NCBI RefSeq assembly: GCF_000003605.2
Contig: NW_003107089.1
Location: 1,706,384 to 1,730,270, forward strand
DNA: 23,887 nt
Direction of reading: 5' to 3'
Source of the DNA: Saccoglossus kowalevskii
Taxonomy: Eukaryota > Hemichordata > Enteropneusta > Harrimaniidae
Part shown: positions 12,315 through 20,860 of the stretch, piece after piece
Layout of the letters: every line of letters begins with the position of its first letter
Position numbering within the stretch: position 1 is the stretch's first letter
The notes under the pieces: generated by a model
Told to the model about the DNA's origin: nothing
The model's database searches: none
The model's input: only the letters and a program-made list of their open reading frames with translations
Made by a program: the position numbers and the translations under genes

Positions 12315-12638
12315 TCATTTCAACATATTTAATGTTTTAGCTTGTTTGCAAAGTCGGTATGCAACTTTAATATGACCAGATATACACAAGCAAGCAACAA
12401 CGAAGGCCATATATGATATAGACAGGTTTGTGAGCACTTGGAGCAAAAGTAAAATATCAAGGTAGTGTTTATTCACACTGTTAACACTCCGGAGCTCTAC
12501 TTCAAGAATAATATACAATAATTGCAAAATGGCCATTTGTTCGAACGCTTTACACAGTTTTGCAAGGTTATATAAATAAATAATATTTTCGTTTAAATCG
12601 GGAACAGTTTGGGTTTGTTTTCTTTGCAATTTTGCATA
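12315..12638 (-). CDS. Candidate exon with TPR-like helices
   Basis: A minus-strand open frame of 107 codons runs from just after an AG (minus-strand AG at 12640-12639, within CACCACCTATAG) to a TGA at 12315-12317. It has no good in-frame ATG near its start, so it fits an internal or terminal exon better than a whole gene. The translation is rich in leucine helices. The last 30 residues (SYMAFVVACLCISGHIKVAY and onward) match tetratricopeptide-repeat spacing, with small residues at repeat positions 8, 20 and 27 and a glycine at 15. TPR helices bind protein partners; I cannot name the family. A second open stretch lies directly upstream in another frame. It could also be a chance frame or a pseudogene piece. 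Confidence 0.4.
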   Translation of the reverse strand, partial: YAKLQRKQTQTVPDLNENIIYLYNLAKLCKAFEQMAILQLLYIILEVELRSVNSVNKHYLDILLLLQVLTNLSISYMAFVVACLCISGHIKVAYRLCKQAKTLNMLK

Positions 12639-12639
12639 C

Positions 12640-12835
12640 TATAGGTGGTGTGTTTGCAGCCACAAAAGTCTAGATGTTTGCTTTGATCCAAAACTTGCTG
12701 GACATTCCATTTTAATTCGATGGCTCGATCATGATTTATCATGAATGGGAACTGAGGCGAAATTGTAGTAGTTTTCAAAACACTCAACAGTGGAGTACAT
12801 TGCATTTTTTTCAAATCACCACAGTCGTCACACAA
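12640..12835 (-). pseudogene. Open stretch upstream, out of frame
   Basis: On the minus strand this stretch is open for about 65 codons and continues past the start of the TPR-like frame in a different reading frame, stopping at 12593. Its translation (HDRAIELKWNVQQVLDQSK in the middle) is charged and helix-like, not low complexity. If both stretches belong to one protein, a frameshift lies near 12640, which would make the locus a pseudogene or reflect a sequencing error. A splice explanation is weaker, because no good donor sits at the end of this stretch. No function can be assigned. Confidence 0.25.
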
Positions 12836-12997
12836 CGTTCATCCGGATTTCGTGTAAATACAATATTTTACATGCGTTGTACAGGACGACTTATCGAACA
12901 CGACACATATAGTATTCATGAAAATGACTACATGGTTACGTCATCTTCTGAATATATTAAACATGACAATTTCTGTACTGTGGGCCCGCGTTCAGGT
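12836..12997. other. Short non-coding stretch
   Basis: Nothing supportable is seen. The overlapping plus-strand open frame 12731-13000 is antisense to the minus-strand stretch and not protein-like. Confidence 0.4.
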
Positions 12998-13076
12998 TAG
13001 TATCATAGTGGCGTATTGAGGAGCACGTCTGCTCACAGTGACGAAGCCCTTTGTCGTGATCCTGAGTTCATACCCC
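12998..13076 (+). repeat. Possible decayed tRNA-derived SINE head
   Basis: TAGTATCATAGTGG at 12998-13011 resembles a pol III A box, and AGTTCATACCCC at 13065-13076 resembles a B box with mismatches. Between them GAGCA/TGCTC forms a 5-bp hairpin, and GTCTGCTCACAGTGACGAAG looks like an anticodon arm, but the arm does not pair properly. The A-to-B spacing is longer than in a tRNA. It is not a working tRNA gene; at best it is an old SINE fragment. Confidence 0.2.
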
Positions 13077-13731
13077 GTGCTTTGTGTCTTTATATATTCA
13101 TGTAATTTGTTATCTAAGTTTATACCATAACCTGTTTTTTGGGAATTTGTTATAATTTGAATTAGAACAGCTATGAATAACGCTTTTATAATGTGTACAG
13201 TTCAATGTTGGACAACAACAAATTCCTAATCGCAAAATGACAAATTGGAGTATTTTTCTTAGAAAGTTTAATCCAGAACTTTACTGATGACTTCCTATGC
13301 TGAATTAGTAGTAAGGTTCACACCTAATGCACAATAGCACTCTGTGATATTTCTCAATTTATTAAATGTCGCTATATTTTGAATGCATACTTTTAATGGA
13401 AACTCATAGCTTGACGTACGGATGTTGAGGTCAACATCACCTGGTTGTTTATGATATGCAAATAAGAACTTGAAAACTGTTGAGCACCTTCCGATGGCTG
13501 TTGCTGTGTTCTGATTTACAGGAATACGGGTCGTCGCTGCATGTATGTGGGATTAAATAAATCGCCGCTGGTGAGCACTGGCTTAGTTTGTGCTTTTCAG
13601 TTAGAAGTTGATATATGGTTGATACATGTACACACCATGCGTACGTGTTGTTCGTATCGTTCCGGCCTTTCAGTCTGTATAGAGGGTGGGCAATGGGGTT
13701 AGCTGGTACAGTTTTACCGGAAATAAAAAGG
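13077..13731. other. Non-coding stretch, no gene seen
   Basis: AT-rich sequence. The open frame beginning at 13615 runs into the repeat block that follows and is not considered a gene. Confidence 0.5.
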
Positions 13732-14180
13732 ACTTTTTACAATTTACAAAGAAAAAAAGACGTTTTTACAGTTTACAGTGATAAAAAATGGAACATTGAA
13801 TGGTCGGAAGAGCTCTCCAACTCAAATTCTCCGCCATCGCTGCGCCGCGTGTAGAGACGCATGCGCATATTACCCTCGTAATGCTCTTCATTCGGTTAGA
13901 GGGCCTTTTACGTCTTGACATTCAATTTTGCAGTGAATTGTGTCATCTAGTCGTTTTACAGTTTCTAAAATGTAATTTCCCTGGATTATTCTTTACGATT
14001 TTTTTATTTGGATGTAAATTCTTGTACGTACCGAGAAAAATGACACATTTTTACAGTGTACGAAACAAATATTTGATTGATTACGTTGTACGTCTAGCCT
14101 GTGATTACAGAATTACGGAATTATTTTTTTCAATTTACGTTGTACGAACCAAAAATTATTGCAATTACGTTGAACGAAAA
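13732..14180 (+). repeat. Degenerate TTTACGTTGTACGAA repeat
   Basis: Variants of TTTACAGTTTACG or TTTACGTTGTACGAA recur: AATTTACAAAG near 13741, CAGTTTACAGTG near 13769, TTTTTACAGTGTACGAAAC near 14049, ATTACGTTGTACG near 14080, AATTTACGTTGTACGAAC near 14134, and AATTACGTTGAACGAA near 14163. Spacing is irregular and A/T runs separate the units. It abuts an 11-C run (14190-14200) and the minisatellite. The long open frames here (13615-13854 and 13800-14183) are by-products. Confidence 0.4.
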
Positions 14181-14217
14181 TAACCCTTGCCCCCCCCCCC
14201 TCTGCATATGTGAACCT

Positions 14218-14430
14218 GCGCTGCGCGATGAACGTGACGCCGAGTGACGACCCAGGCAATGTGTGACGACCGTGGCTCTACGTGACGATCCAGGCAGTGC
14301 GTATTGATCCAGGCACTGCGTGATGACCGTGACGCTGTGTGACGACCCAGGCAATGTGTGACGACCATGGCGATCCAGGCAGTGCGTATTGATCCAACCA
14401 CTGCGTGATGACCGTGACGCTGCGTGACGA
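14218..14430 (+). repeat. GC-rich minisatellite, two full units
   Basis: Unit 1 is 14234-14328 (95 bp) and unit 2 is 14329-14413 (85 bp). They are nearly identical apart from a clean 10-bp difference (CTCTACGTGA, present only in unit 1) and scattered substitutions. A third partial unit runs 14414-14430, and a partial GCGCTGCGCGATGA lies just before unit 1 at 14218-14231. Each unit itself contains shorter repeats of GTGACGAYCCAGGCARTG. The array keeps several frames open on the minus strand (14130-14537); these are not genes. Confidence 0.85.
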
Positions 14431-15309
14431 TTCACGATTGTTGCGCCTTGACATACTGTGCTTGACATCACTGTGGTTTGGCACATAACCTTAAATTGCG
14501 AAACGAATCTATGTTTGGCGAAGCGAGACCGTGTCAAAGATGATGTTAACGGTTAACTGACCGTGGAATTCAATACGCGCGACATTCACCCGCTGCTCGT
14601 GATTGGTCAAGTTGCTTTAAACATCCATTTGAAAATAACATGTTTGAAAATAAAAAAGGGGAAGCCTTGTCTTGTACCTGAAGTTAACCTTGCTTGTATA
14701 GTTTTCGTTCAATTACCCGCGATTTAGCTTCCCGTGTATCTACGTTTAAACAGCTATAATTGTAGTTAGCGATATAGTTGGGCGTCAATCGACCAGATTC
14801 TCGTTTAGATAGGTGATGGTCTATAGCCGTTCTCCAGCTCGATAGTGCGTGCAAGTAGCTCATCGATCACGAACATACACGTAACTATAACATAACACAA
14901 TAAGTGTGTAGTGATTTGATTAAAGTAGATGGATATCTAACGTAATTGTCTCATTTATACACTACCCTCACTGTCGTATGAATCAGGCCCAGAATTAAGT
15001 TAGACAGCTCCGTCAATATGATCTTAGGTCGCTTTTTGGAAGTAAGGCCTTGGCAATATATTTTTCTGAAAGCGTAACAAATCATCAGCCGAGGGCAGTG
15101 TTTTTGTTCTTGTTTTTAATGGAGGAAGCGAGTATCTCACTCACTTTTTGGGGGTACATCGCTGTGCTCCCTTGGGTAATACAGTCCAGCACGATTACAA
15201 GTGACTTGAGAACATACTTGACTCGTTCCCTGCCTTTAGATGATAATGAGGAGGTTTTAAAAAATGTTCGTTGCGTCATCTTCGATAGCAACGTGCTGCG
15301 TAAAATACG
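14431..15309. other. Non-coding stretch, no gene seen
   Basis: No supported gene. A plus-strand open frame (15050-15337) has a charged C-terminal part but no motif, and a minus-strand frame overlaps it. TTTGAAAATAA is repeated at about 14628 and 14644. Confidence 0.5.
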
Positions 15310-15340
15310 TGAAATTCGAACACGCGCTGCGCGATGACCA
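15310..15340 (+). repeat. Single relative of the minisatellite motif
   Basis: TGAAATTCGAAC (15310-15321) repeats the 4433-4444 sequence exactly. GCGCTGCGCGATGA (15324-15337) repeats 14218-14231 exactly. The locus therefore links the 4.4-kb patch and the minisatellite as one family. Read in frame it gives KFEHALRDDHYFV, open to 15503, so a coding relic is an alternative. Confidence 0.45.
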
Positions 15341-15950
15341 TTATTTTGTTGAACACTTTTTTCTCGAAACGTTGTTCCAACTGATACATATAAATACAAA
15401 CTTCGCACTGTATGTGTTGGACACTTGTACAGTGGAAAATGCCTCGCCGGCGATGATGCAACTGTATCGTTTTTGCTCAACCAGAACAAAGCCGCAAAAG
15501 TAACGCAGCAAACCCGGGGATAACGCGTCCTGGGCTTGGCAGTGGCATAACGCGAGAGAGTGAAAATGTCAATTCGATCGAGCGTGAATTACCTATTCTG
15601 ACGTACTGATTCGGGAGTGGCTACTGAGATTAAAAAAGCATAATACACGCAGTGTGTTTGTATGGGGCCGGCATCTTCAGTTCACCTGTACAGAGTAAAA
15701 CGTCGACGGCGCTTTACACATGGTAGCCCCATTTATCAATCGGAGACAAAGCAGCCACCCACTTTGCATTGGGTAAACATAAATGTATTCACAGATACCG
15801 TTCTGTAGTAGCGCGGCTGGTTTGGTGTAGACGGACTCGTAGGATGTATACGCACACATATAACTAAGTAGAGTTCCCTTCATCAGCGACCAAGTCACGC
15901 GATGTCGACGTTTGCATTAATAACGTATCGTTTGGTGGAATTTTTCGCAG
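15341..15950. other. Non-coding stretch, possible upstream region
   Basis: No gene is seen. CATATAAC near 15857 is a weak TATA-like box. A 28-codon upstream ORF (15902-15988) precedes the signal-peptide ATG. TTTTTCGCAG ending at 15950 is a good splice acceptor, so the next exon may start at 15951 with a spliced 5' leader. Confidence 0.35.
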
Positions 15951-16005
15951 GGTTCCCGACTTGTAATTTGTGGGAGATTGCCGCATAATTACGGAGCCGA
16001 CTAAT

Positions 16006-16084
16006 ATGAAGATTACTACTGCTAAAATGCTGCGGCAGATTCTGCTAGGATGTTTTGTGCTAGCCACACTGTGTCATACTGAAG
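16006..16084 (+). CDS. Candidate signal-peptide exon
   Basis: The frame starts at ATG 16006, after an in-frame stop at 15964-15966, and reads 26 codons to a donor AAG|GTACGT at 16085. The product is a textbook signal peptide. It has a basic n-region (MKITTAKMLRQ), a hydrophobic core (ILLGCFVLATLC) and a short polar end (HTE), with cleavage likely near there. The donor leaves phase 1, usual for the signal-peptide exon of secreted proteins. A second in-frame Met is at codon 8. Without splicing the frame would stop at 16101 as a 31-residue peptide. A good acceptor at 15949-15950 suggests a 5' UTR intron. Candidate partners are the exons at 20083, 22550 and 22943. No family is identified. Confidence 0.5.
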
Positions 16085-16835
16085 GTACGTACGATACTTA
16101 ATTTTCTTCATGCTACTAATGTCAGACTCAACAAGCTATTCAACACGTTGCCATTTGTACAGAAAAAAATGGTAGGGCTTTAGCTGTGATTCGATTACTG
16201 TCCCTTATGTGTCGGGGCGTTTAAATCAAAACACGCGTCATTCAAGATCAGGGGCTTTGAATAATGAAATAGCAAGATTCGAAATTACATAATCCTGGGA
16301 ATGTTTTAAAAGACGGTCTGGACTCAGTTTGTGTTTACTATCACGTCTATTTACACGGTATGTGAAATGTATATCTCAAATACGGCCCACTCTAAGAATT
16401 ACCGTGACGACGTATATAACACCTGCGTTTGGTCTGCTACAGAAATGGGACGCCATTTTCTTTTTTATTAGACTTCCCCGTGGTCGGATCACACGAGCAA
16501 TTGCGCACTTTATGTGTACTCTGGTAATTTCCGATATTAAATTATACACCTTGAACGAAATCAGGTACTGAGAAAAAACAAGCAGAGGTAGTTGCCGCAA
16601 TTTATGCGTGGTCTATTTTAACACGGAGTCAACTTTGTTCACTGGGGACGCGTGTGCTTAATTATATTAAAAGCCTTTTGAAATTAACCCGGGCATGAAA
16701 TCGATTAAACCGGTACCAGCACGAACTACCTTTAGCGTTGAAATCTCCCTCCCCCCCCGCAAAAGACATTCAACGTTCAGGTGCTGACAACGTGACAAAA
16801 AAGATCAGAGCCCCATATGAAATCACAATCCACCG

Positions 16836-16860
16836 CTCACTCACTCACTCATTCACTCAT
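16836..16860 (+). repeat. CTCA microsatellite
   Basis: About six units of CTCA, two of them with an ATT interruption (CTCATTCACTCAT). A short, imperfect simple repeat. Confidence 0.85.
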
Positions 16861-17842
16861 GTCCATCGGTTATATTGAATCGCTGGCATTTGATACGTTT
16901 ACTCAGCGAATTAAACTCGGCACCAAATTCTATTCCACGCAGACACAAATGCGCATCCAGTGGGGCACGTACAGGGTAGGTCCAATTTCACTTTTAGCCC
17001 TTGGGCAATTTTGGGAAATCGTACACATCGATCAATTTGCTCATTAATTTGATACCAATGTTATAACAAACGTCGCACTTAGGTATCCATATCAAAACAC
17101 AACTAATCGTTGCAATTCTGTCGCAGTCGCCAAGGAATAGAATATTGGGAATTCTTTAAAATGTAAATGTTTCACGGCGCATTCGTTTTTCCTATGTAAA
17201 ACTGGTCGTTCATTCATTTGTTCCCTTGAAATCACGCTGTTCTTAGGCACAACATGGAGGAAAACATGTGAATACATCACGTGGTCGACAACCGTGACTG
17301 TCACCAAACGAATTACCTGCAATCACGTTTCGAGCGAGGACAGAATGTTTATGAGTGCCTCTGTGGCATTTATACGCATATATGCACAGGCTTGATAAAT
17401 AAAACTATTACGACCAGAAATATGTTATTTACTACTGTTCCCAACGCGATTAAATGATATTAAATATCGTGTCAGCTTGTATCCAGGCGAGGATATGACA
17501 TAAAGGGGTGCTGGATTGCTGCCGTGTCCCAATTTTAATCATACTAGATTAAAACGCTAAATTTCGAAAACTTCCTTTCTTTTTGCTTTATGTTTTTTAA
17601 ACAATTGCGTCGTATGTAACACGTCCATGTGTATTTCCATTCGATCATGAATTATAAGGATCGATACCTGATTGTAAGTGGTTTCTGGTTTGGTTTTCAA
17701 AAAACACTGACGGACATTGATTCATACTCACCGTCACCATAGATACCGTATTTATACGTAACATGTGAATGTTTAAAACTTTTGTTAATTTTACGGCGCA
17801 TCTTCATTTCAAAGATGGCCGCAACAGCTGATTAATAAAAGT

Positions 17843-18115
17843 ATGGGAACGTTTCTAGGTAAGCTATTGATGAACGTAAGGTTTCATCAAATAGATAACA
17901 AAGAGCAAATTATTGATACCCAAACTTATTTTCATGGTAACAGTGACTTTGTGATTTCAAGAAATGTCCGCGTCAAAAGTGCGTTAACTGCACACCGAAC
18001 TGTAAGTTTGACTGTCCCCTGGAACACGCCAAGTGCGGATAACCGTACGATCATCGCATCGTTACGGTGTGCCCCCATCACGCATCTCTCTGACATCAGT
18101 CCACTCGGTTACTAG
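17843..18115 (+). CDS. Unassigned 90-codon open frame
   Basis: The ATG at 17843 has A at -3 and G at +4 and lies 28 bp after a YY1-like AAAGATGGCCGC. The frame runs 90 codons with a balanced composition and no domain I recognise. Codon 6 is split by TAG|GTAAGC, a strong donor at 17859, so the ATG could instead begin a tiny first exon (MGTFL, phase 1). An earlier ATG at 17815 gives six codons before a stop. This may well be a chance frame. Confidence 0.18.
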   Translation: MGTFLGKLLMNVRFHQIDNKEQIIDTQTYFHGNSDFVISRNVRVKSALTAHRTVSLTVPWNTPSADNRTIIASLRCAPITHLSDISPLGY

Positions 18116-18521
18116 TACACACTTTTACCCGCGTAACAATTGCCGACAAACAACGTCCTGATACACCCTTATTTGAAATACACATAGATGTGCTGAAAAG
18201 AAAAAGTGAAAATAAACTCAGAGATCGTTCAACGCAGAGAAAGCGACCGTAACAATAACGGACCGACTCCGTGGGGGATAGTATTTTTTTTATTATAAGT
18301 ACCCCGCCTGGACAACAACACGGGTGAAAGCTTTAACAGTGGAAAGGTCACGAGTGTGGTATTTACAAGAAGTAACGCAAATGTTTACGTATGTACCACG
18401 CCGACAATATGATTCTAAAATAGTAAGGTGGAAACAAAAAATAAAAAGCATTGCAGTGGCAAGGTAAATAAGAATGGGATTGGAGCAAGCATTGTTCGCA
18501 CGACAGCGAAACAAAAAGAGG

Positions 18522-18547
18522 CGGGTAACCGTTACGGGTGTTACCCG
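18522..18547 (+). other. 8-bp hairpin around GTTACGGGT
   Basis: CGGGTAAC (18522-18529) pairs with GTTACCCG (18540-18547) over a 10-base loop. The core also contains GTAACCGTTAC, a shorter palindrome. The function is unknown and chance is possible. Confidence 0.35.
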
Positions 18548-20082
18548 GTAAAAGCCATGCGAAAGTGGTTTATTTTTTTCTGTTCAAATATCTAAAAAGC
18601 TCGATACCCGATATCATGCCGTATATCGATAACGATGGCAACAGCGGATGCACAATCAGCGTAAGGCAATCTCATTGTATATTCCCGTCATGAGCATGAG
18701 CCTCAGCGTAGTGTTCAAGTTCTGAATGTCACGTTTGCTACGCCACTCGATCATACCGATGCCCGTTACCGTTATACGTCGCCCCTTCACGTCAACGTTG
18801 TTCATTGCTTTCGTCAAGTCGACTAGTTCAATAAATACACGTGCATGTCAATCGAATTAAGTTTTGGCTAAATAGATTATGGAATAAACCACGTTAGTCG
18901 ACTGAATAAATTGGGCCTACTTTGTTAAATGCGCTTCAATCTGTTTGGCTATTTGCCATGCTAAGCGCGTCTGCTAATGATATCTGTATTACCGACATAT
19001 GACGGGTCACCGGCCAACTGGTGTTACAAGGAGCTACTGTAGTAGCAGAGTGTTTTATCGCAGCCCACGATGTGACAGCCAGTCCCCCATAACAACAATA
19101 TTTCAAATTTATATTTATTCAACTATGTGTTTATATTTATATGACATTTTTTATCAAAATGTTCTTTTTGTACTTTTACAGTTCCATATTTTTGAATAAG
19201 GCCAAATGACCCAACAATGAGAAAGTACCATTATTATGATGGCCTAATTTACGTATTTGTATATAATTTCCATAATTAATGACGCCATTCAACAAATGTA
19301 CAAATACACAATACCCCCACGTCAGTATGAACATTTAATTTTTTACAGAAAATGCATCCACTAATTCTAAGCATGTTTTTTTCCACACTGGCAGTATTTC
19401 ATAGTATGATAGTACTCAATTCTGCATTCTTCTTGAAGTGAAACTAAACAAAAACACGATTTTATTCAAAAATAAATATAATATTTATAAACCTCAATTA
19501 TAGTGCTAATAGAAATATATTATGTAGATGGTAATTTGATAACTTCATTGAGAAACATAGATTTAAATGTAAGTGTCAGCGAGCATGCATCCCATACTTA
19601 ATTCATGAAAATAACTAGATATTGTACTATTACTAATCGGGCCTGCTGACAGTTTTCAAGTGCGCAAAAAAGAAATAGATTCACCCTCCGGGATATCCTA
19701 AAATTGGTTTTCACAATGTCTTTGCATGTGTATGATAGGATAACATTGCGTTGTTTGTCAGCATGTAAACACGTAATTTCTACTCAAGTGGTCACGGGGC
19801 ATAAATTAAGCAAACATCCACACCTTCATCGTCTGGAATGCATTCATCGATGTAGTGCATACATTGAGATTGTGTTCTTTGACTTGATTGCCTCATCAAT
19901 TCGTTCCGTTAACCTGTTGCCGCACGGAGGGATTGAAATCTGGACGTGGTCGTGAATAATCGATCCCTCAAATATTTACATATCTCGCCGACACTTTTCA
20001 CGACTTCGCTAAAGGTATAATTGTTTTCCAATCTACACGCGATGCGTACATTTTAATTCAGACAATGGTTGTTACATTACAG

Positions 20083-20212
20083 GCTCATCCGCGTACATTG
20101 AAAACGCATCCGTCCCTGGCCGCACCGATTCGTGTTCTTATGCTACATATACAACGCGTGTTAATACATTGTCCGACGCGCCTTGCACGACGACATATAG
20201 AACAAAAGACAA
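20083..20212 (+). CDS. Candidate middle exon, two cysteines
   Basis: After the acceptor TTACATTACAG (ending 20082) the phase-1 frame stays open to a TAG at 20229. Joined to the signal-peptide exon it gives a short polar linker, then SCSYATYTTRVNT and APCTTTYRTKDK. A cysteine followed by aromatic and threonine residues, then a cysteine before YRT, loosely recalls the start of an EMI domain in secreted proteins. The rest of that domain, including its CC motif, is not seen, so I do not name it. The best donor is CAA|GTACCC at 20213, phase 2, which is weak. The acceptor tract is poor in pyrimidines. A chance open frame is quite possible. Confidence 0.25.
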
Positions 20213-20490
20213 GTACCCCATATTAGTTTAGATATCTACATATCATACCGATCTATTTGCTAATGGACTTTAAAAGCGTAAACACATTGTCACGCGCAAT
20301 TCTTAAAATAAATTGACATTGCATTTTAACAATAAGCATAGTGTAGCATTTCTTATAGCCAGAGGGATTGTTTAAAAATGTTTACACTTAGTATCAGCAT
20401 TTTATGCGAAGCAATGAACGCGTAGCCCATCCCATGCCGAAATAAAACACCTGAGTATGTTTCATCAACTTATTTTCCACAATATATTGC
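20213..20490. other. Non-coding stretch
   Basis: Nothing supportable is seen; it is intronic if the gene model holds. Confidence 0.4.
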
Positions 20491-20860
20491 AATAACGTGG
20501 TCTGCACTGACGATTGATTGACTTTTTGTTTTCATCTAAGAAATTGCTATACTCACCACTGACTCACGAGTAATTAATTGTTTGTTTTCTTAGCAACGTG
20601 CTATACAGTATACCGCTGTAACGTAAACTATTTTCTTTACTGGTGAATAACAAAGAGTTGTGCAATGCAATGACTGAAAGACAGTACAGTACAGTACCGT
20701 AAACCGTCTAGTACGTTCATGCGTAAACGTTGTCTGCACTGATGAACATCCATGTTACGTACGGTGCAGTAACGGAACTATTTGTCTGAGCGAATGAATG
20801 TATTGTATTGACTGTATTGCTTGTTTGACAGTAACGTAATATCCGCAGCGATGAACAACT
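20491..20860 (+). repeat. Degenerate GTAACGT...CTGATGAACA repeat
   Basis: Five diverged copies begin near 20491, 20618, 20722, 20768 and 20831. The clearest pair is AACGTGGTCTGCACTGACGA (20494) and AACGTTGTCTGCACTGATGA (20726). The copy at 20831 keeps GTAACGT and GATGAACA. A CAGTA run (20681-20698) lies between copies. Spacing is irregular (about 46 to 127 bp), so this is a decayed tandem or clustered repeat. Confidence 0.4.

Larger units (their letters stand above)
16085..20082. other. Probable intron or intergenic stretch
   Basis: If the gene model is right this is its first intron. It contains a CTCA microsatellite (16836-16860), a C run near 16750, a YY1-like ATGGCCGC at 17811-17822, and a hairpin at 18522-18547. 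A plus-strand frame at 16443-16565 is bounded by splice-like sites, but its phase does not fit the signal-peptide exon. Nothing else is supported. Confidence 0.4.

Noticed and set aside
14130-14537. Three overlapping minus-strand open frames of 68-135 codons
   Set aside because: They are by-products of the minisatellite, whose GC-rich units lack stops in several minus-strand frames at once. The translations are repeats of the same short pattern in different frames.
15050-15489. Overlapping plus and minus open frames of 95 and 134 codons
   Set aside because: Both strands are open over the same bases and neither shows a domain or splice support. The KFEHALRDD part is treated as the repeat-family finding.
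16443-16565. Frame bounded by a CTACAG acceptor and an ATCAG|GTACTG donor
   Set aside because: It enters in phase 0, which does not fit the phase-1 donor of the signal-peptide exon. In phase 1 it stops after nine codons, and its translation matches nothing I know.
20594-20642. Short exon-like segment with a fine acceptor (TGTTTGTTTTCTTAG) and a CTG|GTGAAT donor
   Set aside because: Its phases fit exons 16006-16084 and 22550-22642, giving TCYTVYRCNVNYFLY. But it overlaps a copy of the degenerate repeat at 20491-20860 and is only 49 bp. It could be an alternative to the 20083 exon, but I did not list it.
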